Numbered from the stretch's first letter, positions 26,683 to 35,742 are shown. The stretch is 64,000 nt of DNA from Pseudooceanicola algae (GCF_003590145.2 NZ_CP060436.1:1336001-1400000); one strand, 5' to 3'. A program made the numbers and translations. Notes: generated by a model not told the origin, from the letters alone.

Positions 26683-27621
26683 ATGGACCCTGCCCCGTTC
26701 TTTTCCGATATCGACGACGGCCCCGAAGGCGCTCATGCGGCCTGGTTGAAAACGCCGGACGGTCTACGCCTGCGGGTTGGGATCTGGCCTGTCGAGCAGG
26801 CGCGTGGGACAGTTCTGCTGTTCCCCGGCCGCACCGAATATGTCGAGAAGTACGGCCGTGCGGCGCAGGATCTGGCCGGGCGCGGCTACCAGACGCTGGC
26901 GATAGACTGGCGTGGCCAGGGCTTGTCGGATCGCGTGGCGGGGGATCCCGCCCTTGGCCATGTGGCGCAATTCGCCGATTACCAGATCGACGTGCAGACC
27001 CTGCTGGCCGCGCTGCCCGATCTTGGCATCACCGGCCCCTGCTACCTGCTGGCCCATTCCATGGGCGGCGCCATCGGGCTGCGGGCGCTATATGAAAACC
27101 TGCCGGTTCAGGCCGCCGCCTTTACCGCGCCGATGTGGGATATCGAACTGCATCCCCTGCTACGTCCCATCGCCTGGGCGATCAGTTCTGCCTCGACCTC
27201 CTTCGGCTTGCCCGAAGCGCTCTCCCCCGGCACGAGGTCCGACACCTATGTGCTTTACGAGGATTTCGCAGACAACAAGCTGACCACCAACGCCGAAATG
27301 TACGACTACATGCGAAGGCAGGCCCGCGCGCACCCGGAGCTGATGATCGGTGGGCCGACGATGAAATGGCTGTTCGAGGCGCTGCGGGAGACCCGCGATC
27401 TGGCCCAGATGTCCGCCCCACCGGTCCCCGCATTGGCCATCCTCGGCACCGGGGAATCCATCATCTCGTCCGAGCGGGTGGTAAAGCGCATCACCGCCTG
27501 GTCCGGGGCGCGGCTTGAATGGGTAAAAGGCGCGCGCCACGAGGTCATGATGGAGGGGCCGGCCATCCGTGCCTTCACCTTTGACCAATGCGCGGCCCTT
27601 TTCGACAGCCATCCCGCTTAG
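26683..27621 (+). CDS. Alpha/beta hydrolase, lysophospholipase (PldB) family
   Basis: A 312-residue serine hydrolase. The oxyanion region FPGRTEYVEKYG and the nucleophile elbow AHSMGG (Ser at about residue 125) match monoglyceride lipase/PldB enzymes. The catalytic His is in GARHEVMMEG near the C-terminus, and an Asp/Glu is expected around ILGTGESI. There is no signal peptide. The start at MDPAPFF is chosen over in-frame upstream codons because homology begins shortly after. It probably acts on lysophospholipids or monoacylglycerols. Confidence 0.85.
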   Translation: MDPAPFFSDIDDGPEGAHAAWLKTPDGLRLRVGIWPVEQARGTVLLFPGRTEYVEKYGRAAQDLAGRGYQTLAIDWRGQGLSDRVAGDPALGHVAQFADYQIDVQTLLAALPDLGITGPCYLLAHSMGGAIGLRALYENLPVQAAAFTAPMWDIELHPLLRPIAWAISSASTSFGLPEALSPGTRSDTYVLYEDFADNKLTTNAEMYDYMRRQARAHPELMIGGPTMKWLFEALRETRDLAQMSAPPVPALAILGTGESIISSERVVKRITAWSGARLEWVKGARHEVMMEGPAIRAFTFDQCAALFDSHPA

Positions 27622-27656
27622 GACGGCCCGCCCGACGGGTCAGGCGCCCAAGTCAC

Positions 27657-27690
27657 GCGGGCGGCAGGCCGGACCTGGCCCGCCGCCCGC
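27657..27690. terminator. Strong hairpin between convergent hydrolase and FAH genes
   Basis: GCGGGCGGC (27657-27665) pairs with GCCGCCCGC (27682-27690); inside, GGCC pairs with GGCC around a 6-base loop, with one mismatch between the stems. It lies between two convergent genes and probably terminates both. There is no T-run. Confidence 0.55.
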
Positions 27691-27697
27691 GCGCGTC

Positions 27698-28525
27698 CTA
27701 ATCCTGACGGACCTCCTGGCGCTGATGGCCGAGGCGCTCGATCCGCAAATCCATCACATCGCCTTCCCGCAGATAGCGGGGCGGGGTCATCCCCATGCCG
27801 ACGCCCGGCGGGGTGCCCGTGGCGATCACGTCGCCGGGTTCCAGCCGCATCATCTGGCTGAGGTAGGACACGATCTGACGGACCGAAAAGATCATCTTGG
27901 CGCTCGATCCGGTCTGGGCGCGTTCACCGTTCAGGTCAAGCTCCAGCGCAAGGGACTGCGGGTCACCGACCTCATCCGCACTGACCAGCCAGGGACCGAT
28001 CGGCCCGAAGGTGTCACAGCTCTTGCCCTTGGTCCAATTGCCACCGCGTTCGATCTGGAAGGCCCGTTCCGAGACATCGTTGACGATGGTGTAACCGGCG
28101 ACGTAGTCCAACGCGTCCTGTTCCGAGACGTATTTGGCTTCGCGCCCGATCACGATGCCCAGCTCGACTTCCCAATCTCCCTTCAGGGCGCCGCGCGGCA
28201 GGTAGACCGGATCATAGGGGCCGGAAATGCAACTGGTCGCCTTCATGAAGACGATGGGTTCGCTGGGTTCGGCCATGCCCGCCTCGGCGGCATGATCGGA
28301 GTAGTTCAGGCCGATGGCGACCAGCTTGCCGATCCCGGCAACCGGCACGCCGATCCGCGGGGAACCTTCGACCAGCGGCAGGCTTTCGGGATCGGGTTGG
28401 GGCAGCGCGCCCAGAACCTTGCCCGAGAGATCGCCGATCACGCCGGACAGGTCACGGATGCGGCCTTCGCCGTCGAGCAGGCCGGGTTTCTCGGCCCCGA
28501 TCTCTCCGTATCGCAGATAGCGCAT
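27698..28525 (-). CDS. Fumarylacetoacetate hydrolase (FAH) family protein
   Basis: A 275-residue enzyme of the FAH superfamily (hydrolases, decarboxylases or acylpyruvases acting on C-C bonds). Family signatures are GLNYSDHAAEAG, DWEVELGIVIG (metal-ligand glutamates), TIVNDVSER and GDVIATGTPPGVGMG. The ATG giving MRYLRYGEIG is preceded by AAGGAGA at good spacing, while an earlier in-frame ATG at 28576 adds unconserved residues. The substrate cannot be told. It is divergent from the oligopeptidase gene. Confidence 0.88.
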   Translation of the reverse strand: MRYLRYGEIGAEKPGLLDGEGRIRDLSGVIGDLSGKVLGALPQPDPESLPLVEGSPRIGVPVAGIGKLVAIGLNYSDHAAEAGMAEPSEPIVFMKATSCISGPYDPVYLPRGALKGDWEVELGIVIGREAKYVSEQDALDYVAGYTIVNDVSERAFQIERGGNWTKGKSCDTFGPIGPWLVSADEVGDPQSLALELDLNGERAQTGSSAKMIFSVRQIVSYLSQMMRLEPGDVIATGTPPGVGMGMTPPRYLREGDVMDLRIERLGHQRQEVRQD

Positions 28526-28684
28526 TGATGTCTCCTTCATCACTTCGGCCATAGGTATGCGGCGCAGCTTGGCCATTCTCGGGCCGATGACAAGGCACTT
28601 GGCAGGCAGATTGGCCTGCCGCCCTTGCTGGATGACCGGTCAGGGCCTATGTCCAAGACCCGGAATGACTTGATCGGAGTATCC

Positions 28685-30547
28685 ATGCGACCCATGACAC
28701 TGACCGCCCGCGCCCTGCCCCTTCAGGATCGGGCCCTTCCGGTCCGGGATGCCAATGCAGGTGGCGGCGACGACGCCAGCCCCTTCGGCGCCCTGCCCGA
28801 ATGGGATCTGACCGACCTTTACGCCGCCCCCGACGCGCCCGAGATGAAGCGCGATCTGGACTGGCTGGAAGAGGCCTGCCGCAGCTTTGCCGAGGATTAC
28901 GAAGGCAAGCTGGCCGATCTTGGCGCCGAGGCCTTTCTTGATTGCGTCAAGCGCAACGAGCGCATCGACGCCATCGCCGGGCGCATCATGTCCTACGCCG
29001 GCCTGCGCTATTACCAGCTGACCACCGCCGGGGACCGGGTCAAGTTCATGTCCGACATGCAGGATCGGATCACCACCTTTACCACTCCGTTGGTCTTCTT
29101 CACGCTGGAACTGAACCGCCTGCCCGACGACCATCTGGACGGTCTTTTCGCCGAAAACGCCGAACTGGCACGTTACAAACCGGTTTTCGACCGCATCCGC
29201 GCCATGAAGCCCTATCAACTGTCCGATGAGCTGGAAAAATTCCTGCATGACCTCGGCGTGGTCGGGGATGCCTGGCAGAAGCTGTTCGATGAAACCATGG
29301 CCGGGCTCAGCTTTTACGTCGACGGCGACGAAATGGGCATCGAATCCATCCTGACCCTGTTCCAGGACCACGACCGCGATACGCGCGAGGCAGCGGCCCG
29401 CGAAGTCGCTCGTGTCATGGCCGACAACCTGCGCACCTTTGCCCGCGTTCACAACACGCAGGCCAAGGAGAAGGAGGTCATCGATCGCTGGCGCGGCATG
29501 CCGAACGCCCAGACCGGTCGCCACCTGTCGAACCACGTCGAACCCGAGGTGGTCGAGGCCCTGCGCAATGCTGTCGTGAACGCCTATCCCCGCCTCAGCC
29601 ACCGGTATTACGAGCTGAAGCGCAAGTGGCTCGGGCTGGACCGAATGCAGGTCTGGGACCGCAACGCTCCGCTGCCCGGCGGCGACCAACGGGCCATCGG
29701 TTGGGAAGAGGCGCAGGAAACCGTGCTCTCCGCCTATGCGGGCTTTTCGCCCAGGATGGCCGAGATCGCGCAGCCCTTCTTCGACAAGGGCTGGATCGAC
29801 GCTGCCGTGAAGCCGGGCAAGGCCCCCGGTGCCTTTGCCCACCCCACGGTGACAGAGGTCCATCCCTACGTGATGCTGAACTACCTCGGCAAACCGCGGG
29901 ACGTGATGACCCTGGCGCATGAACTGGGCCACGGCGTGCACCAGGTGCTGGCTGCCGGGCAAGGCGAAATGCTGTCTTCGACCCCGCTGACCCTGGCCGA
30001 AACGGCATCGGTCTTTGGCGAGATGCTGACCTTCCGCGCCCTGCTGGCCAAGGCCGAGACCCAAGCGGAACGCAAGACCATGCTCGCCGCCAAGGTCGAG
30101 GACATGATCAACACGGTCGTGCGCCAGATCGCCTTCTACGACTTTGAATGCAAGCTGCACGAGGCCCGGCGCGGCGGCGAACTGACCCCCGAGGATATCA
30201 ACGCGATCTGGATGTCCGTGCAGGCCGAAAGCCTGGGCCCGGCCTTCGATTTCATGGATGGCTACGAGACCTACTGGGCCTATGTCCCGCACTTCGTGCA
30301 TTCACCCTTCTATGTCTACGCCTATGCCTTCGGTGACAGCCTTGTAAACGCGCTCTATGCCGTTTACGAAGACCAGCCCGCAGGTTTCCAGGACAAGTAC
30401 TTCGACATGCTGAAGGCCGGAGGGTCTAAGCACCACAAGGAGCTTCTGGCGCCCTTCGGTCTGGATGCCACCGACCCGGCCTTCTGGGACAAGGGACTGT
30501 CGATGATCGAAGGCTTCATCGACGAACTTGAAGCCATGGAAAACTGA
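28685..30547 (+). CDS. pepF: Oligoendopeptidase F, M3 family zinc metallopeptidase
   Basis: A 620-residue cytoplasmic peptidase cleaving medium-length oligopeptides. The zinc motif HELGH is at about residues 412-416 (TLAHELGHGVHQ), with the third ligand Glu in the following LAETASVFGE. The N-terminal part matches the M3B/PepF family (EWDLTDLYAAPDAPEM). GGAG lies five bases before the ATG at 28685; a further start three codons in (MTLTARA) is possible. No signal peptide. Confidence 0.95.
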   Translation: MRPMTLTARALPLQDRALPVRDANAGGGDDASPFGALPEWDLTDLYAAPDAPEMKRDLDWLEEACRSFAEDYEGKLADLGAEAFLDCVKRNERIDAIAGRIMSYAGLRYYQLTTAGDRVKFMSDMQDRITTFTTPLVFFTLELNRLPDDHLDGLFAENAELARYKPVFDRIRAMKPYQLSDELEKFLHDLGVVGDAWQKLFDETMAGLSFYVDGDEMGIESILTLFQDHDRDTREAAAREVARVMADNLRTFARVHNTQAKEKEVIDRWRGMPNAQTGRHLSNHVEPEVVEALRNAVVNAYPRLSHRYYELKRKWLGLDRMQVWDRNAPLPGGDQRAIGWEEAQETVLSAYAGFSPRMAEIAQPFFDKGWIDAAVKPGKAPGAFAHPTVTEVHPYVMLNYLGKPRDVMTLAHELGHGVHQVLAAGQGEMLSSTPLTLAETASVFGEMLTFRALLAKAETQAERKTMLAAKVEDMINTVVRQIAFYDFECKLHEARRGGELTPEDINAIWMSVQAESLGPAFDFMDGYETYWAYVPHFVHSPFYVYAYAFGDSLVNALYAVYEDQPAGFQDKYFDMLKAGGSKHHKELLAPFGLDATDPAFWDKGLSMIEGFIDELEAMEN

Positions 30548-30554
30548 GCAGCCC

Positions 30555-30812
30555 TTGACCGAGACCCCGCGCCGCACGGTCAGATCACGATTACGGCGCG
30601 GGCTGGTCAGGCTGCGCCGACGCATCCCGCCGGGCTATCGCGGCCCGGCCGGGGTCCTGCTGGTGATCGGCGGGATCTTCGGGTTCCTGCCGATCCTCGG
30701 GTTCTGGATGATCCCGCTAGGCGTCGCGCTGATTGTCATGGATGTAAAGTCGCTTCGGGCGCGCTCTGCCCCGCGCCCGAAACCACTTGAAGATACGCCA
30801 TCAAGTCCCTGA
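30555..30812 (+). CDS. Small basic membrane protein
   Basis: About 85 residues: an Arg-rich N-terminus (RRTVRSRLRRG), a hydrophobic hairpin of one or two membrane segments (VLLVIGGIFGFLPILGF and MIPLGVALIVMD) and a polar tail. The GGIFGFLPILGFWMIPLG stretch resembles small Gly/Pro-containing membrane families of the PGPGW type. There is no ATG in frame; a TTG at 30555 (eight bases after pepF) or one at 30528 within pepF must be used. Function unknown. Confidence 0.6.
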   Translation: MTETPRRTVRSRLRRGLVRLRRRIPPGYRGPAGVLLVIGGIFGFLPILGFWMIPLGVALIVMDVKSLRARSAPRPKPLEDTPSSP

Positions 30813-31793
30813 AACTGCTGCATCAAGTGACGCGATTGCATCGTCGATCATGGCTTGCGTGCCCTTCGCCTTCTCCAGCGGCCAGGGCCATTCCGCCTGC
30901 CCCCGGATCGCCGCGCCGAAGGCTTCGACCTGCAGCACATATTGATCCATACCGTTGAACCGCTCGCTGAGAACCGTCTTGTCGGGGCGTATCAGATGCA
31001 CCTCGGACTGGGCAAAAAGCCCCGGATTGAAGGGGCTCGGCAGCGCGATTTCCCCGTCCGCTCCATGGAAACGAAGCGATTGACGCCGCCCCATCCGCGT
31101 GCTGACCAGGGACGACAGGGAAAACCCATCGAAATCAAAAACGTTGTAGGAATAGGTGTCGACGCCATTGACCGTCTCGGCCTTGGTATGGGCCAGACGG
31201 ATCGGCTCCGCCCCGGTGGCATGGCGAACCGAGCCAAAGGTATAAACGCCCACGTCCCGCAATCCGCCACCACCGGTTTCAGGGCGGTTCCTGATATCCC
31301 CCATATCATCATTCATATAGGTAAATTCGGCGCTTACATGGCGAAGCTCACCTATCGCACCATCTTGCAACAAGGCGCGCACGCGGGCCCATTGGGGGTG
31401 GTGCACAATCATGAAGGCTTCGGAGATCAGCTTGCCGGTTTCGTCACGCAGGGCGATAAGATCATCAATCTCGGCTGCCTTCATCGCGATCGGTTTCTCG
31501 CACAACACATGCTTGCCCGCGCGCAGCGCCTTTCCCGCCCATTCAACATGAAGATGGTTGGGCAGCGGAATATAGACCGCGTCGATACCCGGATCGGCCA
31601 ACAACGCCTCATAGCTTTCGACATAGCGCGTCGCCGGGGAAAAGGCCTGAAATGGTGCGACCTTGGCCGCGGCGCTGGAAGCGACGGCGACAAGCTCCGC
31701 CCCCCTGGCGGCGTGGATTGCCGGTGCCATGGCGCCCAGTGCGAAATTTGCAGCGCCCAGAATGCCCCAGCGGATCGGAGTCGGATTGGCCAT
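30801..31793 (-). CDS. Gfo/Idh/MocA family NAD(P)-dependent oxidoreductase
   Basis: A 330-residue oxidoreductase with an N-terminal Rossmann fold (IRWGILGAANFALG) and the family motif EKPIA (about residue 100), whose Lys takes part in catalysis. The C-terminal half is the substrate domain (GGGGLRDVGVYTFG). The substrate is probably a sugar or polyol. The ATG at 31793 has AAGGGAG seven bases upstream, but that sequence is the 3' arm of a perfect 14-bp hairpin, so initiation may be restrained. rpoH lies upstream on the same strand. Confidence 0.88.
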   Translation of the reverse strand: MANPTPIRWGILGAANFALGAMAPAIHAARGAELVAVASSAAAKVAPFQAFSPATRYVESYEALLADPGIDAVYIPLPNHLHVEWAGKALRAGKHVLCEKPIAMKAAEIDDLIALRDETGKLISEAFMIVHHPQWARVRALLQDGAIGELRHVSAEFTYMNDDMGDIRNRPETGGGGLRDVGVYTFGSVRHATGAEPIRLAHTKAETVNGVDTYSYNVFDFDGFSLSSLVSTRMGRRQSLRFHGADGEIALPSPFNPGLFAQSEVHLIRPDKTVLSERFNGMDQYVLQVEAFGAAIRGQAEWPWPLEKAKGTQAMIDDAIASLDAAVSGT

Positions 31794-31794
31794 G

Positions 31795-31832
31795 AAAAAG
31801 CTCCCTTGCGAAACGGCGTCGCAAGGGAGCTT
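31795..31832 (-). terminator. rpoH terminator hairpin overlapping the ribosome binding site of the next gene
   Basis: A perfect 14-bp stem, AAGCTCCCTTGCGA (31798-31811) against its complement at 31819-31832, with a 7-base loop. Read on the minus strand it is followed by TTTTT (31799-31795). It lies about 60 bases after the rpoH stop and ends two bases before the oxidoreductase ATG. It is a textbook intrinsic terminator for rpoH, and its 3' arm contains the AAGGGAG ribosome binding site of the next gene. Confidence 0.85.
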
Positions 31833-31891
31833 AGGCAGGCTTGTCACCAAGCGCAAACCGATCCGGTCAGATGGCCCTGACCCGGCTTCTA

Positions 31892-32788
31892 TCAGGCCGA
31901 GGCAACCATGCCCTTGTCATCGGCCAATTCGCGCATCCGGCTTTGCAATTTTTCAAAGGCGCGGACCTCGATCTGGCGGATGCGTTCGCGGCTGACCTCG
32001 TAGCGCGAACTCAGGTCTTCCAATGTCACGGTTTCCTCGGACAGACGGCGTTGGGTCAGGATGTCCTTCTCGCGCTCGTTCAGCACATCCATTGCCTCAG
32101 CCAGCATCGCACGGCGTGCGTCCAGCTCGTCGCGCTCCTCGTAATCCGTGGCCTGGTCGGCATTGTCGTCTTCCAGCCAGTCCTGCCATTGCATCGTGCT
32201 GTCGGCATCCGACCCGACGGTGGCATTCAACGAGGCATCGGACCCCGCCATGCGGCGGTTCATCGAAATCACCTCGGCCTCGGTCACGCCAAGGTCGGTG
32301 GCGATGCGCTTGACGTTGTCGGGATGCAGGTCGCCTTCTTCCAGCGCGCCGATACGGGCCTTGGCCTTGCGCAGGTTGAAGAACAGCTTTTTCTGACCCG
32401 AGGTCGTGCCAAGTTTCACCAGGCTCCAGGACCGCAAGATGTATTCCTGGATCGAGGCGCGGATCCACCACATGGCATATGTCGCCAGGCGGAAACCCTT
32501 TTCGGGGTCGAAACGCTTGACCGCCTGCATCAGACCGACATTGGCCTCGGAAATCACTTCGGCCTGCGGCAGACCATAGCCTCGATAGCCCATGGCGATC
32601 TTGGCGGCGAGCCGCAGGTGAGAGGTGACCAGCTTGTGTGCGGCCGCGGTATCCTGATCCTCGACCCAACGCTTGGCGAGCATGTATTCCTGCTCCGGTT
32701 CAAGCATGGGGAACTTGCGGATCTCCTGCATGTAGCGGTTCAGCCCACCTTCGGGCGTCGGCGCAGGGAGGTTCTTGTAATTGCTCAA
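31892..32788 (-). CDS. rpoH: RNA polymerase sigma-32 factor (heat shock) RpoH
   Basis: A 298-residue sigma factor directing RNA polymerase to heat-shock promoters. Region 1.2/2.1 starts at LNRYMQEIRKFPML. Region 2.4 has FRLATYAMWWIRASIQEYI, and the RpoH box region QKKLFFNLRKAKARI follows directly. Region 4.2 (LEDLSSRYEVSRERIRQIE) is near the C-terminus. Rhodobacterales often carry two rpoH genes; this one resembles the RpoHI type. A heat-shock-like promoter lies upstream and a strong terminator downstream. Confidence 0.97.
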   Translation of the reverse strand: MSNYKNLPAPTPEGGLNRYMQEIRKFPMLEPEQEYMLAKRWVEDQDTAAAHKLVTSHLRLAAKIAMGYRGYGLPQAEVISEANVGLMQAVKRFDPEKGFRLATYAMWWIRASIQEYILRSWSLVKLGTTSGQKKLFFNLRKAKARIGALEEGDLHPDNVKRIATDLGVTEAEVISMNRRMAGSDASLNATVGSDADSTMQWQDWLEDDNADQATDYEERDELDARRAMLAEAMDVLNEREKDILTQRRLSEETVTLEDLSSRYEVSRERIRQIEVRAFEKLQSRMRELADDKGMVASA

Positions 32789-32839
32789 TTCCTCGTCCTT
32801 CCCCTGTATATGGCCTTCATGTAAAGACCGTTAACATAA

Positions 32840-32868
32840 AGATAGGTGTGGTGGAAAATGCTTTCAAG
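32840..32868 (-). promoter_or_regulatory. Candidate heat-shock-type promoter of rpoH
   Basis: On the minus strand CTTGAAAG (32868-32861) and CTATCT (32845-32840), separated by about 15 bases, lie roughly 50 bases upstream of the rpoH start. The CTTGAAA -35 is that of sigma-32 promoters; the -10 fits the CTAT-type used in alphaproteobacteria. This suggests autoregulation of rpoH. Confidence 0.45.
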
Positions 32869-33072
32869 CACTTGCCATGGTTCATTTAACGAATGCTGTA
32901 CTGTTTTCCGTCGCGGCGATTTCACGAGACCAGCAAGATGTCGCCGCGGGCCGCAAGACAGGAATACGCCCTCAGGCGGCACCGGCACAAGGACAGAGAC
33001 CCTGCACATTTGCACAACGGCCCGCGCTTTTTGGTTTAAGTGAGCGAATGCGCAGGGTTAGCGCAAACAACG

Positions 33073-34104
33073 TCACGCGCTGCGCGGCAGGCTTTTGATC
33101 AACGCGGCCATGTCGGAAGGCAGGTTTGCATCAAAGCGCAGCGCCTCGCCCGTCACCGGATGCACGAAACCCAGGGTGGCGGCATGCAGGGCCTGGCGCG
33201 GGAATGCATCGACCAAAGCGGCCACATCGGCGCCAAGCGCCCTGGCCGAGGCCTTGCGCCGCCCGCCATAGACAGGGTCACCGACCAGCGCATGACCGGC
33301 ATGGGCCATATGGACACGGATCTGGTGGGTGCGCCCGGTTTCCAGCCGACATTCCAGCAGCGCCAGCGCCGGAGGCGTCCCGAAACGGTCAAGCGACCGG
33401 GAACGGGTCACCGAATGGCGCCCCTGGGTAAAGCTGACCGCCTGTTTCTGGCGGTCGCTGCGGTGGCGCCCCAGCAGCGTGGTGATCTTGAGCACCCCGC
33501 CCGGCTCGAACGACGTCCCCTTGATGCCACGCAGGCGTGGATCGCCAGGATCGGGCACCCCGTGGCACAGCGCAAGATAGGCGCGCTCGGCGGTATGCGC
33601 CTCGAACTGGGCAGCAAGGGCATGGTGGGCGCGGTCGGATTTCGCGACCACCAGCAGGCCGGAGGTTTCCTTGTCGATGCGGTGCACGATGCCGGGGCGT
33701 TTTTCGCCCCCGATCCCCGACAGGGTATCGCCGCAATGGGCCAGCAGCGCGTTCACCAAGGTCCCCGAAGGCGATCCCGGCGCCGGATGCACCACCATGC
33801 CGGCGGGCTTGTTGACCACGATCAGCTCGTCGTCCTCGTAGGCGATGTCGAGCGGGATGTTCTGGGCCAGGGTCTCGATCTCGGTGGCTTCGGGCAGCGT
33901 GATCTCGATCACGTCCCCCTCGGCCACCCGCGCCTTTGGATCGCTCAGCACCGCGCCGTTCCGCGTCACCTGCCCGTCCCCGATCAGCCGCGCAAGGCGG
34001 GTGCGCGACAGGGAGGCCTGCTCTGGCACATCGCGGGAAAGCGCCTTATCAAGGCGGGCGGGCGGATCTTCCGAGATCGTGACGGTAAGGACGTTAAGAG
34101 GCAT
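33073..34104 (-). CDS. rluD: Ribosomal large subunit pseudouridine synthase, RluD-type
   Basis: A 343-residue pseudouridine synthase of the RluA family. An N-terminal S4 domain (RLDKALSRDV, SRTRLARLIGDGQVTRNG) is followed by the catalytic domain with IVNKPAGMVVHP and the active-site HRIDKETSGLLVVAK (catalytic Asp). The C-terminal RTHQIRVHMAHAGH is typical. The S4 domain and length favour RluD over RluA or RluC. The ATG at 34104 is chosen; its CATG palindrome also provides the start of the divergent gene at 34103. Confidence 0.92.
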   Translation of the reverse strand: MPLNVLTVTISEDPPARLDKALSRDVPEQASLSRTRLARLIGDGQVTRNGAVLSDPKARVAEGDVIEITLPEATEIETLAQNIPLDIAYEDDELIVVNKPAGMVVHPAPGSPSGTLVNALLAHCGDTLSGIGGEKRPGIVHRIDKETSGLLVVAKSDRAHHALAAQFEAHTAERAYLALCHGVPDPGDPRLRGIKGTSFEPGGVLKITTLLGRHRSDRQKQAVSFTQGRHSVTRSRSLDRFGTPPALALLECRLETGRTHQIRVHMAHAGHALVGDPVYGGRRKASARALGADVAALVDAFPRQALHAATLGFVHPVTGEALRFDANLPSDMAALIKSLPRSA

Positions 34105-34399
34105 GCAAGATAATCCAGAGGCGGAACCGGCGAATTTGCGGCTGTTGCGGCGGCTGGTGACCGCGCTTATGTTGGTGATGATCTTCGGCCTTCTAAGCCT
34201 GGTCGGCCTGATTGTCATCCGCTTTGCGCAAAGCCCCGCCCCGGCCCTGCCCGCGCAGATTTCCCTGCCCGATGGCGTCACCGCCGAGGCCGTGACCATG
34301 GGCAGCGGCTGGTTCGCCGTCGTGACGAAGGACCAGCGCATCCTGATTTTCGATGCCGACAGCGGCAAGCTGCGCCAGGAGATCGATATCGCGCAGTAG
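34103..34399 (+). CDS. Small single-pass membrane protein (DUF6476-like)
   Basis: A 98-residue protein with one membrane segment (about residues 18-42, LVTALMLVMIFGLLSLVGL) and a C-terminal extracytoplasmic part ending in MGSGWFAVVTKDQRILIFDADSGKLRQEI, which looks like a single beta-propeller blade. I recall the family as a short conserved Rhodobacterales protein. Function unknown. Its ATG shares the palindrome GCATGC with the rluD start, so the two divergent coding regions overlap by two bases. Confidence 0.75.
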   Translation: MQDNPEAEPANLRLLRRLVTALMLVMIFGLLSLVGLIVIRFAQSPAPALPAQISLPDGVTAEAVTMGSGWFAVVTKDQRILIFDADSGKLRQEIDIAQ

Positions 34400-34432
34400 A
34401 CAGCGCCAGGCCCGTAACCTGCGAAACCCGGT

Positions 34433-35530
34433 TCAGGGCCGGACAAGGCCCAGCCTGAAGGCAATCGCGATCACCTCCGGCAAGGTCCGCGCGCCCATCT
34501 TGCGGCGCAGGCTGTTGCTGTGGAAATCCACCGTCGGCACGGACACTCCAAGGTCGTGGGCCAACTGGTCCCGGCGGCGCCCCCGGATCAAGCCATTCAG
34601 GATGTCGCATTCCCGCCTGGTCAGCCGGATCTGGTCTTCGGGGGTCTCGAAGCTCGCCCGCAGGCCGACCTCTTCCCGCGTGGTGACAATGACCAGCACG
34701 CGGCGGCCACCTTCGTAGCGCGGTAAAAAGTTCAGCCGCAGCCCCGGCAGGATCCGACCATCCGCAGCGCGCTGCTGCGCCAGGTCCAGACACCCGGCCG
34801 TACATTCCTTTTCGCGCGTTGCACGGCCGACGGATTGGCGAAAAGCCTTCAGCACCGGCCCGCCGATGCTCAGCACGCCGTCGGACTGCAATCTGAGGAG
34901 GGGATGCAGCATCAACAGCTTTTCCCCCATGCCATTGACCCGCAGCAGCCGGCAGTCGTGATCCAGTTCGAAGATCGGCACGTCGTCGGCCAAGGTCCGG
35001 TCCGCATCGGCAATCGCGCGGATATTGTTGCGCACCAATTCCCGGCGAATGGCATGCAGCCGGCCAAGATCGCGGGCATGGCGATTGACGTATTTCAACT
35101 GGGCGTCGGAAAAGTCCCCGGCGCTCTTTCCCTTGTGAAAGGCGCTGACGACCATGCCGTCGCGGGTACCCTGAACCATCCCGAGGCACCAATACCGTTC
35201 AAGCCGGTTCTCGACGATGTAATCATTGTACATCGCGCTTTTCTCGAACACCTTCGGCGAGACGTAATCAGTCAGCCGGAAAGCCCCGATCCCCATACGC
35301 TCATCCTTGACCTCGGCCATCCAGAGATCCTGACGCAGGAATTCCTCGTAGTGCGAATTGGCCTCGGGCTGGGTGCCGGCCGAGACCTCTTGCACATCGC
35401 CCGGATGGATCCAGAAGAACATGGCCGAGGGCACCTGCATCTCTCCGGCCATGCGGAGAGGAAGCAATTGGAACAGGTCGTCATCCAGCGCCGCGTCGTA
35501 GATTTCGTGGTGCGAAAGCGATAGGGTCAT
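34433..35530 (-). CDS. LuxR-family transcriptional regulator
   Basis: A 365-residue regulator. The C-terminal 65 residues are a LuxR-type helix-turn-helix (IRLTRRECDILNGLIRGRRRDQLAHDLGVSV, with the TVDFHSNSLRRKMG recognition region). The first 280 residues form a long sensory part with no domain I can name firmly; it lacks an obvious autoinducer-binding WxYDP signature, and a middle segment (FELDHDCRLLRVNGMGEKLL) is PAS-like. It lies downstream of the Slam-type gene on the same strand after about 210 bases. Its targets are unknown. Confidence 0.82.
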   Translation of the reverse strand: MTLSLSHHEIYDAALDDDLFQLLPLRMAGEMQVPSAMFFWIHPGDVQEVSAGTQPEANSHYEEFLRQDLWMAEVKDERMGIGAFRLTDYVSPKVFEKSAMYNDYIVENRLERYWCLGMVQGTRDGMVVSAFHKGKSAGDFSDAQLKYVNRHARDLGRLHAIRRELVRNNIRAIADADRTLADDVPIFELDHDCRLLRVNGMGEKLLMLHPLLRLQSDGVLSIGGPVLKAFRQSVGRATREKECTAGCLDLAQQRAADGRILPGLRLNFLPRYEGGRRVLVIVTTREEVGLRASFETPEDQIRLTRRECDILNGLIRGRRRDQLAHDLGVSVPTVDFHSNSLRRKMGARTLPEVIAIAFRLGLVRP

Positions 35531-35742
35531 GCGTTCGATAGCTCGTGTCTTCAGGGCGTCTCAGCCACCGCCAGACGTCTGGCATTCAAAGGTCGGGACC
35601 TCACCTTATCCCTGCCAAAGTCAAGTTTTCAATCATTTATGCCAGCCAGGCGCTTGCCTCGTCGCGCCCGACAGGCATGGCACGGCGACCAGCCCGCCCG
35701 GCACCGAAGCGAAAAGACGAGACAGAGCGCGGAAACCTCCGG

